Assembly: GCA_947497295.1 (NCBI GenBank)
Contig: CANMFU010000005.1
Coordinates: forward strand, 1 to 64,000
DNA from: an uncultured Roseovarius sp.
GTDB taxonomy: Bacteria > Pseudomonadota > Alphaproteobacteria > Rhodobacterales > Rhodobacteraceae
Direction of reading: 5' to 3'
DNA: 64,000 bases
This document shows, one piece after another, positions 36,242-44,714 of the stretch. Position 1 is the first letter of the stretch, and each line of letters starts with the position of its first letter. Under the pieces are notes generated by a model. The model saw only the letters and a program-made list of their open reading frames with translations. It was not told the DNA's origin and did not search any database. The position numbers were made by a program, and so were the translations under genes.

Positions 36242-37291
36242 ATGTCTGGGCAATTCAAGATATGCGGAGCGGCCATGGGCGCAGGTCTGGCAATCAGCGC
36301 AAGCATGGCGTCGGCCCAAGCGCTGGTGGTGTCCAACTGGGACGGTTACATGGCGCCCGACGCGATCACGGCGTTCAATGATGCCACCGGCAATCAGGCC
36401 GAACTGGTGCTGCACGGCACCAACGAGGAAATCATGGGCAAGCTGATCGCGTCCAAGGGCAAGGGATATGACGTTGTTTTCGTCTCCTCGCCCTTTGCCG
36501 AGGTGCTGCATAATCTGGGCCTTGCCGAAGATCTGGACCACGCCAAGATCCCCAACATCGCCAATCTTTACCCGCAGGCAACGCAGCTGAGCCATGATGA
36601 GGGCAACGCGTTTTCGCTGCCCTATGCATGGGGCACTACCGGGCTGTGCTATCGTTCGGATCTGGTGGCCGAAACGCCCGACAGCTGGATGGACCTGCTG
36701 GAGCCATCGGAGGATCTGCGCGGCAAGACCACTATGCTGGCCACCGACCGCTGGCTGCTGGGCGCGGCGATGCTGGCCAAGGGGTATTCGGTCAACACCG
36801 TGGATGAGGCCGAACTGGCCGAAGTGCGCGACCAGCTGATCCAGACCAAGGGCACGCTGCTGGCCTATGACGACACCACGTTCTACGCCAAGCTGGTGTC
36901 CGGCGAGGCCGAGCTGGTGCAGGCGTGGGATGGCTGGTGCAACTATGGCATCGCCGAAAATGCCGACATCAAATATGTCATCCCCGAGGAGGGATCGGAT
37001 CTGTGGGTGGACACGATGGTGATCCTCAAGAATTCCCAGAACAAAGATGCGGCCTATGATTTCGTCAACTTCGTACTGGAGCCGGCCAACCACGGCTGGG
37101 CCGCCGAGAATATCCTCTACAAGGTGCCAAACCAGCCCGCGATGGAAGCGCTGCCCGATGAATTCGTGACGCAATTCCCGAATATGGGCATCCAGCCGGA
37201 TCAGCTGATGGGGTATGAGCAGCTGCGCGATGTGGGGCAGGCGCAGCGCGCCTATTCGCGGATCGTGTCCGAGATCAAGGCGGCCAACTGA
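36242..37291 (+). CDS. Polyamine-type ABC transporter substrate-binding protein (PotD/PotF-like)
   Basis: The 349-residue protein has a signal peptide (MSGQFKICGAAMGAGLAISA to ASAQA). A PotD/PotF-like fold follows: LVVSNWDGYMAPDAITAFND, GYDVVFVSSPFAEVLHNLGL, LPYAWGTTGLCYRSDLV and VQAWDGWCNYGIAEN. The tryptophans and acidic residues resemble polyamine pockets. The ATG at 36242 is preceded by GGGAGGAACGAA. It opens the plus-strand operon that runs on to the cupin at 46,123. The ligand is probably a polyamine or related amine. Confidence 0.88.
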   Translation: MSGQFKICGAAMGAGLAISASMASAQALVVSNWDGYMAPDAITAFNDATGNQAELVLHGTNEEIMGKLIASKGKGYDVVFVSSPFAEVLHNLGLAEDLDHAKIPNIANLYPQATQLSHDEGNAFSLPYAWGTTGLCYRSDLVAETPDSWMDLLEPSEDLRGKTTMLATDRWLLGAAMLAKGYSVNTVDEAELAEVRDQLIQTKGTLLAYDDTTFYAKLVSGEAELVQAWDGWCNYGIAENADIKYVIPEEGSDLWVDTMVILKNSQNKDAAYDFVNFVLEPANHGWAAENILYKVPNQPAMEALPDEFVTQFPNMGIQPDQLMGYEQLRDVGQAQRAYSRIVSEIKAAN

Positions 37292-37384
37292 TCGCGGCAC
37301 GCGCTCTTTGATGCACTTAACACAATGGGGCGGCGCAGAAATGCCCGCCCTTCCTTCCCGGAATTTCCAGCACAGGCGGGTCCG

Positions 37385-38236
37385 ATGACCGACCGCAAAC
37401 CTCTGTATCTGATGACGCCCGCGCTGGCCTGGCTGACGGCCTTCATGGTGGTGCCGTGCCTGTTGATCCTTGCGCTGGGGTTTTTCCGGCGAGGGATTTA
37501 CGGTGGCATCGAATACACCTTTACTCTGGAGAATATCGCGCTGGTGTTCGATCCGCTTTATGCGGGAATTTTCCTGAAATCCGCGATGATTGCCGGACTG
37601 TCGGCGCTGATCGCGGTCGTCATCGGCTATGCCGCCGCCTATGCCATCGCAGCCGCGCCGCAGCGCAGGCAGGCGACGCTGCTGTTTTTCGCGGTGCTGC
37701 CGTTCTGGTCAAACTATCTGGTGCGCACCTATGCGTGGATCGTGATGCTGAATCGCGAGGGGCTGATTGCGGGCATCGCGCATGGGCTGGGCTGGGGCGG
37801 CGAATTGCCCAAGATGCTCTATACCGAAAGCGCGGTGGTTATCGGGCTGGTCTATAACTACCTTCCGTTCGTCATTCTGGCCTGTTATGCGCCTCTGTCG
37901 CGCCTCAATCCCGAAATTGCCGAGGCATCGCGCGATCTGGGGGCCAGCGGCTGGACCACGTTCCGCCGGGTGATCCTGCCTGCGACCGTGCCGGGGATTG
38001 CGACCGGGTTTGTCTTTGTCTTCGTGCTGTCGATCGGCAATTTCGTGACGCCCGCGCTGCTGGGGGGCGGTCAGTTCCAGATGATCGGCAACCTGATCTA
38101 TGCGCAGTTCCTGACGGCGAATGACTGGCCCTTTGGCGCCGCGCTTTCGATATTCCTGATCGCCATCATGATGGGTCTGCTTACCCTTCAGACCTTCGCG
38201 ACCGAGCGTGCCTCTGGCGCGCGGCGGGAGGAATAG
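37385..38236 (+). CDS. potB: Polyamine-type ABC transporter permease (PotB-like)
   Basis: The 283-residue, six-helix permease reads LPFWSNYLVRTYAWIVMLNR and YLPFVILACYAPLSRLNPEI. The EAA loop is AEASRDLGASGWTTFRRVIL, and IGNFVTPALLGGGQFQMIGN is the PotB hallmark. The start at 37385 is preferred to an open upstream extension that lacks helices. It forms the channel with the PotC-like product encoded three bases downstream. Confidence 0.88.
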   Translation: MTDRKPLYLMTPALAWLTAFMVVPCLLILALGFFRRGIYGGIEYTFTLENIALVFDPLYAGIFLKSAMIAGLSALIAVVIGYAAAYAIAAAPQRRQATLLFFAVLPFWSNYLVRTYAWIVMLNREGLIAGIAHGLGWGGELPKMLYTESAVVIGLVYNYLPFVILACYAPLSRLNPEIAEASRDLGASGWTTFRRVILPATVPGIATGFVFVFVLSIGNFVTPALLGGGQFQMIGNLIYAQFLTANDWPFGAALSIFLIAIMMGLLTLQTFATERASGARREE

Positions 38237-38239
38237 GAT

Positions 38240-39031
38240 ATGCGCGGCACCGCCAATCCCCGCCTGATGCTGATGATCCTGTCGGCGGTCTTTGCGTTCC
38301 TCTACATCCCGATTTCGGTGCTGTTCGCGTTGTCCTTTAACGAGGGCGGGTTGCCAACGGCATGGACCGGATTTTCGGTGAAATGGTATGGCGCGCTGTT
38401 TCGCAATGGCGACATCATGGGCGCCGCGCTGAACACGCTGATCGTGGCGGTGGTTTCGACGATCATGGCCACCATCCTCGGGACGCTCTTGGCCGTCGGG
38501 GTGGAAATCAGGCGCCGCAAGGGCCGTTTCCTTGAGACGATCATCTTTGCCCCGATGATCATTCCCGACATCGTGCTGGCCATCGCGCTGCTCAGCTTTT
38601 TCTCGCTGCTGAATGTCACGATGGGGTTGCATACGGTGATCGTCAGTCATGTGGTGTTCAATCTTGCCTTTGTCTGCTCGGTCGTGCGGGCGCGGTTGAA
38701 GACCTTTGACTGGTCCATTGTCGAGGCATCCACAGATCTGGGCGCGCCGATGCCAGTGACCCTGTGGCGCGTTGTCCTGCCGGTGATGATGCCGGCGGTG
38801 ATCGCGGGGGCATTGCTGGCGTTTACCCTGTCGCTGGACGAATTCATCATCGCGTTCTTCACCGCCGGTGCCGGGCGCGATTCCATCACCTTGCCCATGC
38901 AGATTTTTGCGATGATCCGCTTTGGCGTGACCCCTGAAATCAACGCGCTGGCCGCCATCGTGATGACCGTATCGGTCGTCATTCTGGCGATATCGCAGCG
39001 CCTGAACCGTGGAGGGCTTCCGGGACAATGA
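38240..39031 (+). CDS. potC: Polyamine-type ABC transporter permease (PotC-like)
   Basis: The 263-residue permease has six helices. It shows YIPISVLFALSFNEGGLPTA near the N-terminus, the EAA loop IVEASTDLGAPMPVTLWRVV, and FTLSLDEFIIAFFTAGAG, all PotC features. It starts four bases after the PotB-like stop, and its own stop overlaps the ATPase ATG (ATGA), so the importer genes are tightly coupled. Confidence 0.88.
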   Translation: MRGTANPRLMLMILSAVFAFLYIPISVLFALSFNEGGLPTAWTGFSVKWYGALFRNGDIMGAALNTLIVAVVSTIMATILGTLLAVGVEIRRRKGRFLETIIFAPMIIPDIVLAIALLSFFSLLNVTMGLHTVIVSHVVFNLAFVCSVVRARLKTFDWSIVEASTDLGAPMPVTLWRVVLPVMMPAVIAGALLAFTLSLDEFIIAFFTAGAGRDSITLPMQIFAMIRFGVTPEINALAAIVMTVSVVILAISQRLNRGGLPGQ

Positions 39032-40086
39032 CCCAGCCTTTGCTGACCATCCGGGGGGTCGAAAAGCGCTTCGGCGCCGTCCAGGCCATTGACGGGATCG
39101 ACCTCGACATTCAGGAGAACGAGTTTTTCGCGCTTCTGGGCGCATCGGGCAGTGGCAAGACCACGCTTTTGCGCATGTTGGCAGGGTTTGAATTGCCCGA
39201 TGGCGGCCAGATCATCCTTGACGGCAAGGATGTCAGTCGCGTGCCGCCAAACCACCGGCCGGTGAACCTGATGTTTCAATCCTACGCCCTGTTTCCGCAT
39301 ATGAGCGTGGCGCAGAACATCGCCTACGGGCTGGAGATGGAGAAGCTGCCCAAGGCGCAGATCAAAAGCCGCGTCGATGAAATCCTCGAGGTGATCCAGC
39401 TGGCGCATCTGGCGGCGCGCAAGCCCGATCAGCTGTCCGGCGGTCAAAGGCAGCGGGTTGCGCTGGCGCGCGCCTTGGTCAAACGCCCGCGTCTGCTCCT
39501 GCTGGACGAGCCGCTGGGTGCGCTGGACAAGAAACTGCGCGGCGAAATGCAGCTGGAGCTGAAACGCATCCAGCACGAATTTGGCATCACCTTCATCATC
39601 GTCACCCACGATCAGGAAGAGGCGCTGGTGATGGCCGACCGGGTGGCGATCTTGCAGGATGGCAAGCTGCTGCAATGCGGCACCCCGCACGAGATTTACG
39701 AACAGCCGCAAAGCCGCTTTGCCGCCGATTTCATCGGCGTGATGAATTTCATCCCGGTGCGCGAGGAGGGCGGTAAATTGCGGGCCGCTGACGGCAGCAT
39801 CATCGCAGCGGCTGCATCGCTTGAGCCCGGACAGGCTGGCGTTGCCGCCGTGCGGCCCGAACGGCTGCGCATCGGTGGCGCAGCGGGCGAGAACAGTCTC
39901 ATCGGCACGGTCACCGCGACCGCCTATCACGGGCTGGATCTGCAGGTGCATCTGAAAAGCCCCGCATCGCCCGATCCGGTGCTGATGCGCCTGACCGCCG
40001 ATGCCGCCGAGGCGCGCCCGCTGAAGGCGGGCGACAGCGTCACCATTCACTGGACGGCCCGCGATACGCGCGCCTTCCCGGTGTGA
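39028..40086 (+). CDS. potA: Polyamine-type ABC transporter ATP-binding protein (PotA-like)
   Basis: The 352-residue ATPase has Walker A LLGASGSGKTT, Q-loop LMFQSYALFPHM, signature LSGGQRQRVALARA, Walker B LLLDEPLGALDK and H-loop IVTHDQEEA. A C-terminal TOBE-like domain carries AAVRPERLRIGG. It powers the importer encoded at 36,242-39,031. A glycosyltransferase gene follows after 58 bases, with GGAGATG before its ATG, so it is probably co-transcribed. Confidence 0.9.
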   Translation: MTQPLLTIRGVEKRFGAVQAIDGIDLDIQENEFFALLGASGSGKTTLLRMLAGFELPDGGQIILDGKDVSRVPPNHRPVNLMFQSYALFPHMSVAQNIAYGLEMEKLPKAQIKSRVDEILEVIQLAHLAARKPDQLSGGQRQRVALARALVKRPRLLLLDEPLGALDKKLRGEMQLELKRIQHEFGITFIIVTHDQEEALVMADRVAILQDGKLLQCGTPHEIYEQPQSRFAADFIGVMNFIPVREEGGKLRAADGSIIAAAASLEPGQAGVAAVRPERLRIGGAAGENSLIGTVTATAYHGLDLQVHLKSPASPDPVLMRLTADAAEARPLKAGDSVTIHWTARDTRAFPV

Positions 40087-40144
40087 AACCCACACAAAAA
40101 GACCGCGCTCAAGCGGCAGCAGTCACTTACAAGGAGATGATCTT

Positions 40145-41431
40145 ATGACCCAGAAAACCTTCGCCTTTTTCCCCGAAGCGGCCTTTGGTCCCGCGTTGAA
40201 CTCTGTCGGTATCGCGCAGGCGGTCGAGCGTAAGGGCCACAAGGTGGTGTTCCTGTCCGACCCCGGATTTGTCGATGTTTACAAGGGCTATGGGTTTGAG
40301 GCCCATCCCGTGAACCTGTCCGAACCGATGCCGCCTGAACAGATGGCGAAATTCTGGGAGGATTTCATCAACGGTCACATCCCGAACTTTCGCAAGGCGC
40401 CGATCGACCAGATCGACAACTACGTCAAGGAATGCTGGGAGGCGATCGTGGACAGTGCTAAATGGGCGCAAAAGGATCTGCCCGCCATTCTGGACAAGAT
40501 AAAGCCGGACGTGATCGCCACCGACAACGTGATCCTGTTCCCGGCCATCAAGCAATACGGCGTGCCATGGGTGCGCGTGATTTCCTGTTCCGAAAATGAG
40601 ATCGAGGATGACGCGATCCCGCCGCATCTGTCCGGCATGTCGGTCAATGACAGCGAAGGTCACGCTGCGTTTCGCCAGAAATTCAACGAGATGATCAAAC
40701 CGATTCACGATGATTTCAATGCGTTCCTGAAAACCACTGGCGAAGATCCTTACCCGTTGGGCGAATTTTTCGAGCGCTCCCCATGGCTGAACCTGTTGCT
40801 GTATCCTGAGCAAATGAAATACAAGCGCGCCGTCCCGCTGGACCCGGAGCGGTTTCAGTATCTGGAGGGCTGCGTGCGGCAGGACAAACCCTACGATTTG
40901 CCGACATTCAAGAAGAACAACGACGGCCCGCTGCTTTATGTCTCGTTCGGCTCGCTGGGGGCCGGCGATACCGACCTGCTGAAACGCATCATTCAGATGA
41001 TCGGGCGCAGCCGCTATCGTGCGCTGGTCAATGTCGGCGATTACGAGGCCGAATACAGCGACATCCCGGACAATGTCATCATCGGCAGCTGGTTTCCGCA
41101 GCCTTCGGTCATCCCGCAGGTCGATGCGGTGATCCATCACGGCGGCAATAATTCATTCACCGAATGTCTCTACTTCGGCAAGCCGGCGATCATCATGCCC
41201 TATGTCTGGGATGGCCACGACAACGCGATGCGCGTGCAGGAAACCGGCCACGGCTTCCGCTCGGACCGCTATGATTGGACCGATGAGGAGTTGACGGCCA
41301 AGATCGAGGCGTGTCTGACAGATGCCGACATGGCCGCCCGGCTGAAGAAGACGTCCGCTCATATGCAATCTCAAAACGGTCAGGAAAAGGCAGCGACGCT
41401 GCTGGCCAAACTGGCGGAGAAACAGAAATGA
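40145..41431 (+). CDS. Family-1 glycosyltransferase (UGT/MGT type), paralogue B
   Basis: The 428-residue GT-B protein starts MTQKTFAFFPEAAFGPALNS. Its motifs fall at exactly the same positions as in paralogue A: YVSFGSLGA (265-273), GSWFPQPSV (314-322), HHGGNNSF (331-338) and WDGHDN (355-360). The N-terminal acceptor half is more diverged than the C-terminal donor half, which suggests the same sugar donor with different acceptors. It lies between the importer genes and a cupin whose ATG overlaps its stop. A role in modifying the imported compound is inferred from that context only. Confidence 0.85.
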   Translation: MTQKTFAFFPEAAFGPALNSVGIAQAVERKGHKVVFLSDPGFVDVYKGYGFEAHPVNLSEPMPPEQMAKFWEDFINGHIPNFRKAPIDQIDNYVKECWEAIVDSAKWAQKDLPAILDKIKPDVIATDNVILFPAIKQYGVPWVRVISCSENEIEDDAIPPHLSGMSVNDSEGHAAFRQKFNEMIKPIHDDFNAFLKTTGEDPYPLGEFFERSPWLNLLLYPEQMKYKRAVPLDPERFQYLEGCVRQDKPYDLPTFKKNNDGPLLYVSFGSLGAGDTDLLKRIIQMIGRSRYRALVNVGDYEAEYSDIPDNVIIGSWFPQPSVIPQVDAVIHHGGNNSFTECLYFGKPAIIMPYVWDGHDNAMRVQETGHGFRSDRYDWTDEELTAKIEACLTDADMAARLKKTSAHMQSQNGQEKAATLLAKLAEKQK

Positions 41432-41790
41432 CCAACCTCACTTGCTCGGCGCCGCATATCCATGGGGCCACCACTTATGACGATCTGCTCGACTGGGGGC
41501 CGCAGCCCGACATGATCGAAGGGCAGTCGCATTCGACAGGCCGGTTGCTACACAAGGGGCCGGGCAATTCGCCCGAAACCGGTGTATGGGTCTGCACGCC
41601 GGGCACCCGGAAAATCTCGGTGCCGCGCAACGAATTTTGTCATTTCGTCGCAGGCCGCGTCACCTATCGCCGTGGCGGCGGCGATGAGGTAATCGAGGCC
41701 GGACCGGGCACTTGCGTCATGTTTCCGGCAGGCTGGGAAGGCACCGCCGAGATCACCGAAACCCTGCGCAACATTTACATGCTGGTTTGA
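41428..41790 (+). CDS. Small cupin protein (DUF861-like), 1 of 3
   Basis: The 120-residue single-domain cupin reads ETGVWVCTPGTRKISVPRNE, then FCHFVAGRVTYRRGGGDEVI and a final TLRNIYMLV. This is the cupin_3/DUF861 pattern, with few metal-binding histidines. Its ATG overlaps the stop of glycosyltransferase B. Such small cupins often accompany amine oxidase and aldehyde dehydrogenase genes, but their catalytic role is not clear. It could be a sugar-binding or isomerase-like partner. Confidence 0.8.
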   Translation: MTNLTCSAPHIHGATTYDDLLDWGPQPDMIEGQSHSTGRLLHKGPGNSPETGVWVCTPGTRKISVPRNEFCHFVAGRVTYRRGGGDEVIEAGPGTCVMFPAGWEGTAEITETLRNIYMLV

Positions 41791-41794
41791 AAGG

Positions 41795-42148
41795 ATGAAA
41801 ACCATGAAAGCACCCGTGATGAACAACCCGCTTCAGGTCACCGATCTGGCTGACTGGGGCATCATCCCGACGATGATCGAGGGCGAAAGCCACGTTTCCG
41901 GCAAGGTCCTGCACAAGGGCCCGGATGGTCAGAGCGAATGTGGCCTCTGGGTCTGCACCCCCGGCAAATGGGATTGCCATGTCACCAGCGACGAATTCTG
42001 CCACTTCCTTGAGGGGCGCTGCACATATGTGCACGAATCCGGTGATGTAATCGAAGTCACGCCCGATACCGCAGCGTTTTTCCCCAAGGACTGGAAGGGC
42101 GTCTGCACCGTCCATGAAACCATCAAGAAGGTTTACATGATCCGATGA
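41795..42148 (+). CDS. Small cupin protein (DUF861-like), 2 of 3
   Basis: The 117-residue cupin is a paralogue of the preceding one (SECGLWVCTPGKWDCHVTSD, EFCHFLEGRCTYVHESGDVI, ending KKVYMIR). The shared SGxVLHKGP and LWVCTPGK segments show a local duplication. An ATG is also possible three codons into the protein. Its stop overlaps the ATG of the kinase gene (ATGA). The function is unknown beyond the cupin fold. Confidence 0.8.
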   Translation: MKTMKAPVMNNPLQVTDLADWGIIPTMIEGESHVSGKVLHKGPDGQSECGLWVCTPGKWDCHVTSDEFCHFLEGRCTYVHESGDVIEVTPDTAAFFPKDWKGVCTVHETIKKVYMIR

Positions 42149-43167
42149 CCGGACCTGCTCAGATCCTGCCTGCCTCTGCCGACCTTCTGGCGCAGCAGGG
42201 GCAGGACGCCGCCCGGCTGACGGCCTTTAAATCCGACGCCTCGCCGCGCCGGTACTACCGGCTGGAGGGGCAGGGGATGGTGCTGATGGAGGACCCGACC
42301 GATCCGGTGGGGTTCGACGCGTTCCTGCGTCTTTCGGCGCATCTCAATGATCTGGGCCTGTCGGCGCCACGCATTCTGGCGGCCAATGAGGCGGCGGGGG
42401 TGGCGCTGATCGAGGATTTCGGCGACACCACCTATACCAACTGCCTGTCTGCCGGGCAGGATGAGGGCGCGCTGTATCGCCTCGCCGTGGATGCCCTGCT
42501 GCATCTGCACCACGACCCGCGCGGGGTAGAGGCGGCGCAGCCGCGCTATGACGTGGCACGGATGTTGGACGAGCTGGCGGTGTTTGCCGAATGGTTCGTG
42601 CCCGCCGTCGCCCCCGATGTGGACGTGGCCAGTTTCGGGCGCGACTGGCGCGCCCGTTGGCAGGACGCGCTGGCGCCGGTGGACGCGCGGTTTGATACGC
42701 TGGTGATGCGGGATTTTCACGTCGATAACCTGATGTTACTGGAGGATCGCGAGGGCGTCCGGCGCTGCGGTCTGCTGGACTTTCAGGACTGCGTGCTGGG
42801 ACCTTGCGAATATGATCTGATGTCGCTTTTGCAGGACGCGCGCCGCGATCTTTCGCCGGGGCTGGAGGAGGCGCTGCTGACGCGCTATCTGGTCGGCGCC
42901 CCCGCTCATCTGGGCCGCCCCAAGGAGATCCGCCGCCGCTATCACCTGCTGGCCGCCCAGCGCCACGCGCGCATCCTCGGCGTTTTTGTCCGGCTGTGCC
43001 AGCGCGATGGCAAGCCGCGCTATCTGGAATGGATGCCGCGTGTGCTGCGCCAGTTCCAGACCGCGCTGACGGATGCAAACCTCACCGATATTTCCGCGCT
43101 GCTTGATGCGCGCCTGCCAAACTGGCGGGAAAAGGCCGCAACGCTCGAAACCCGTTTCAAACCCTGA
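42145..43167 (+). CDS. AmgK-like sugar kinase / aminoglycoside-phosphotransferase-fold protein
   Basis: The 340-residue protein of the COG3178/APH fold has the catalytic loop MRDFHVDNLMLL (Asp190, Asn195) and the metal-binding LLDFQDCVLGPCEYDLMSLL (Asp212). LDFQD followed by GP-x-x-YDL-x-S-L is close to AmgK, the anomeric kinase for N-acetylmuramate and N-acetylglucosamine. Ordinary AmgK sits beside murU, but here the neighbours are cupins, a glycosyltransferase and an aldehyde dehydrogenase. It may phosphorylate a sugar freed from a conjugate. Other small-molecule kinase roles remain open. Confidence 0.78.
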   Translation: MTGPAQILPASADLLAQQGQDAARLTAFKSDASPRRYYRLEGQGMVLMEDPTDPVGFDAFLRLSAHLNDLGLSAPRILAANEAAGVALIEDFGDTTYTNCLSAGQDEGALYRLAVDALLHLHHDPRGVEAAQPRYDVARMLDELAVFAEWFVPAVAPDVDVASFGRDWRARWQDALAPVDARFDTLVMRDFHVDNLMLLEDREGVRRCGLLDFQDCVLGPCEYDLMSLLQDARRDLSPGLEEALLTRYLVGAPAHLGRPKEIRRRYHLLAAQRHARILGVFVRLCQRDGKPRYLEWMPRVLRQFQTALTDANLTDISALLDARLPNWREKAATLETRFKP

Positions 43168-43181
43168 AAAGGAGTGTCCGC

Positions 43182-44687
43182 ATGTCCGACATTCACGCGC
43201 CCTGCTATTATCTGGCCCCCGATTTCCATCCTTCCGAGGGTGCCGGCCAGCCCGTCATCGACCCCGCCACGCTAGAGCAGGTCGGGCAGCGCGCCATTGT
43301 GACAGGGGCCGAATTGGAGAGCGTCCTGACCCGCGTGAATGCCGCGCAGCGCAAATGGGCGAAAATCGACGCGAAAACGCGCGCCGCGATGCTGCACCAG
43401 CTGGCCAACCGGATCGAGGCGCATGACATGACCGATTGCGCCATCCTGATGAGCCGCGAGATGGGCAAACCCTATCCCGAAGCCATCGGCGAGGTTGCCA
43501 ATTGCGCGCCGATCTTTCGCTATTATGCCGAAATGGCCCGCGATGAGGCGGGCAAGGTGGCGGGGACCACGCAAGTAGGCTCTCTGCAATTTGCGCGCTA
43601 CGAGGCGCTGGGCGTGTCGGCGCATATCATGCCGTTCAATTTTCCGATCCTTTTGATGTGCTGGACCGTCGCCGCATCGCTGGCCGCGGGCAATGGCGCG
43701 GTGATCAAACCCGCAGAGGCGACGACGCTGTCGACGCTGGAATTCATGAAGGTATTTTCGGATATGCCCGAAGGCTTGATTGCCTGCGTTCCGGGCGATG
43801 CTGATGTGGGGCGCGCCTTGGTGGACAGCCCCAAATCCCACGCAGTCGCCTTTACCGGGTCGGTCAAGGCCGGGCAGGCGGTGGCCGAGGCCGCTGCGCG
43901 CCGCCTGAAACCGGCAGTAATCGAGGCGGGCGGATCGGATCCGATGATCATCACGGCGCATGCCCCCATCTCGGTGGCCGCGGCCGGCGCGGTGACGGGC
44001 GCGTTTCACATGTCGGGGCAGGTCTGCACCTCGACCGAGCGGATGTATGTTGTCGACGCGGTGCATGACGAATTCGTGCCCGCCTTTGTCTCCGAGACGA
44101 AACGCCTGCGCATCGGTAACGGGCTGAAGAAATCCGAAATCGGTCCCTTGGTCAGCGAGGCTGCGCGCGACCGGGTGGTGAAACTGGTCGCGGATGCCGT
44201 GGCCAATGGCGCCACGGTCGAATGTGGCGGGCGCATCCCCGAGGGGATGGACACCGGCTGGTTCTACGAGCCGACGATCCTGACGAACTGCACGCCCGAT
44301 ATGGCAATCCAGCGGCAGGAGGTGTTCGGCCCGGTGGTCAGCATCGTGCGCGTGCCGGATTTCGACACCGCCATCGCCATGGCGAACGACAGTGAATTCG
44401 GCCTTGGCGCGTCGGTCTTTACCACCGATCTGGCCGAGGCGCATGAGGCTTGCGAGCGGCTGGAGTCCGGGATGGTCTGGATCAACAACCCGATGATCGA
44501 CAATGACGCGCTGCCCTTTGGCGGATGGAAGAATTCCGGCATCGGGCGCGAATTGGGGCGGATGGGGCTGGACACGTTCCGCCGCACCAAGATGGTGATC
44601 ATGGACCACAATCCGGTGCACCATGACTGGTGGTATCCCTATGACGACGATTGGTTTCTGGACGAGGGCGGGCGCAAACACGTCTGA
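43182..44687 (+). CDS. NAD(P)-dependent aldehyde dehydrogenase
   Basis: The 501-residue enzyme has the aldehyde dehydrogenase catalytic set: Asn153 in PFNFP, Glu248 in VIEAGGSDP, and the nucleophile Cys282 in GQVCTSTERM. EVFGPVVSIVRV and PFGGWKNSGIGRELGRMGL mark the C-terminal part. It is related to succinate-semialdehyde and aminoaldehyde dehydrogenases. It should oxidise the aldehyde made by the FAD oxidase encoded next. GGAG precedes the ATG. The last 25 residues are rich in aromatic and acidic residues (HHDWWYPYDDDWF), an unusual tail. Confidence 0.88.
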   Translation: MSDIHAPCYYLAPDFHPSEGAGQPVIDPATLEQVGQRAIVTGAELESVLTRVNAAQRKWAKIDAKTRAAMLHQLANRIEAHDMTDCAILMSREMGKPYPEAIGEVANCAPIFRYYAEMARDEAGKVAGTTQVGSLQFARYEALGVSAHIMPFNFPILLMCWTVAASLAAGNGAVIKPAEATTLSTLEFMKVFSDMPEGLIACVPGDADVGRALVDSPKSHAVAFTGSVKAGQAVAEAAARRLKPAVIEAGGSDPMIITAHAPISVAAAGAVTGAFHMSGQVCTSTERMYVVDAVHDEFVPAFVSETKRLRIGNGLKKSEIGPLVSEAARDRVVKLVADAVANGATVECGGRIPEGMDTGWFYEPTILTNCTPDMAIQRQEVFGPVVSIVRVPDFDTAIAMANDSEFGLGASVFTTDLAEAHEACERLESGMVWINNPMIDNDALPFGGWKNSGIGRELGRMGLDTFRRTKMVIMDHNPVHHDWWYPYDDDWFLDEGGRKHV

Positions 44688-44714
44688 AACCGGTTTTTAT
44701 ATCGAGGAGCGCAC

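Noticed and set aside
36053-37300. Very long minus-strand open frame extending from the GntR gene antisense to the binding-protein gene (726 codons in all).
   Set aside because: Only the part from 36052 downward looks like a protein family. The rest is the shadow of a GC-rich gene on the plus strand.
37709-40095. Minus-strand frames of 478 and 482 codons opposite the permease and ATPase genes.
   Set aside because: Antisense shadows of well-supported ABC transporter genes.
43272-44681. 469-codon minus-strand frame opposite the aldehyde dehydrogenase.
   Set aside because: Shadow frame. All catalytic motifs are on the plus strand.
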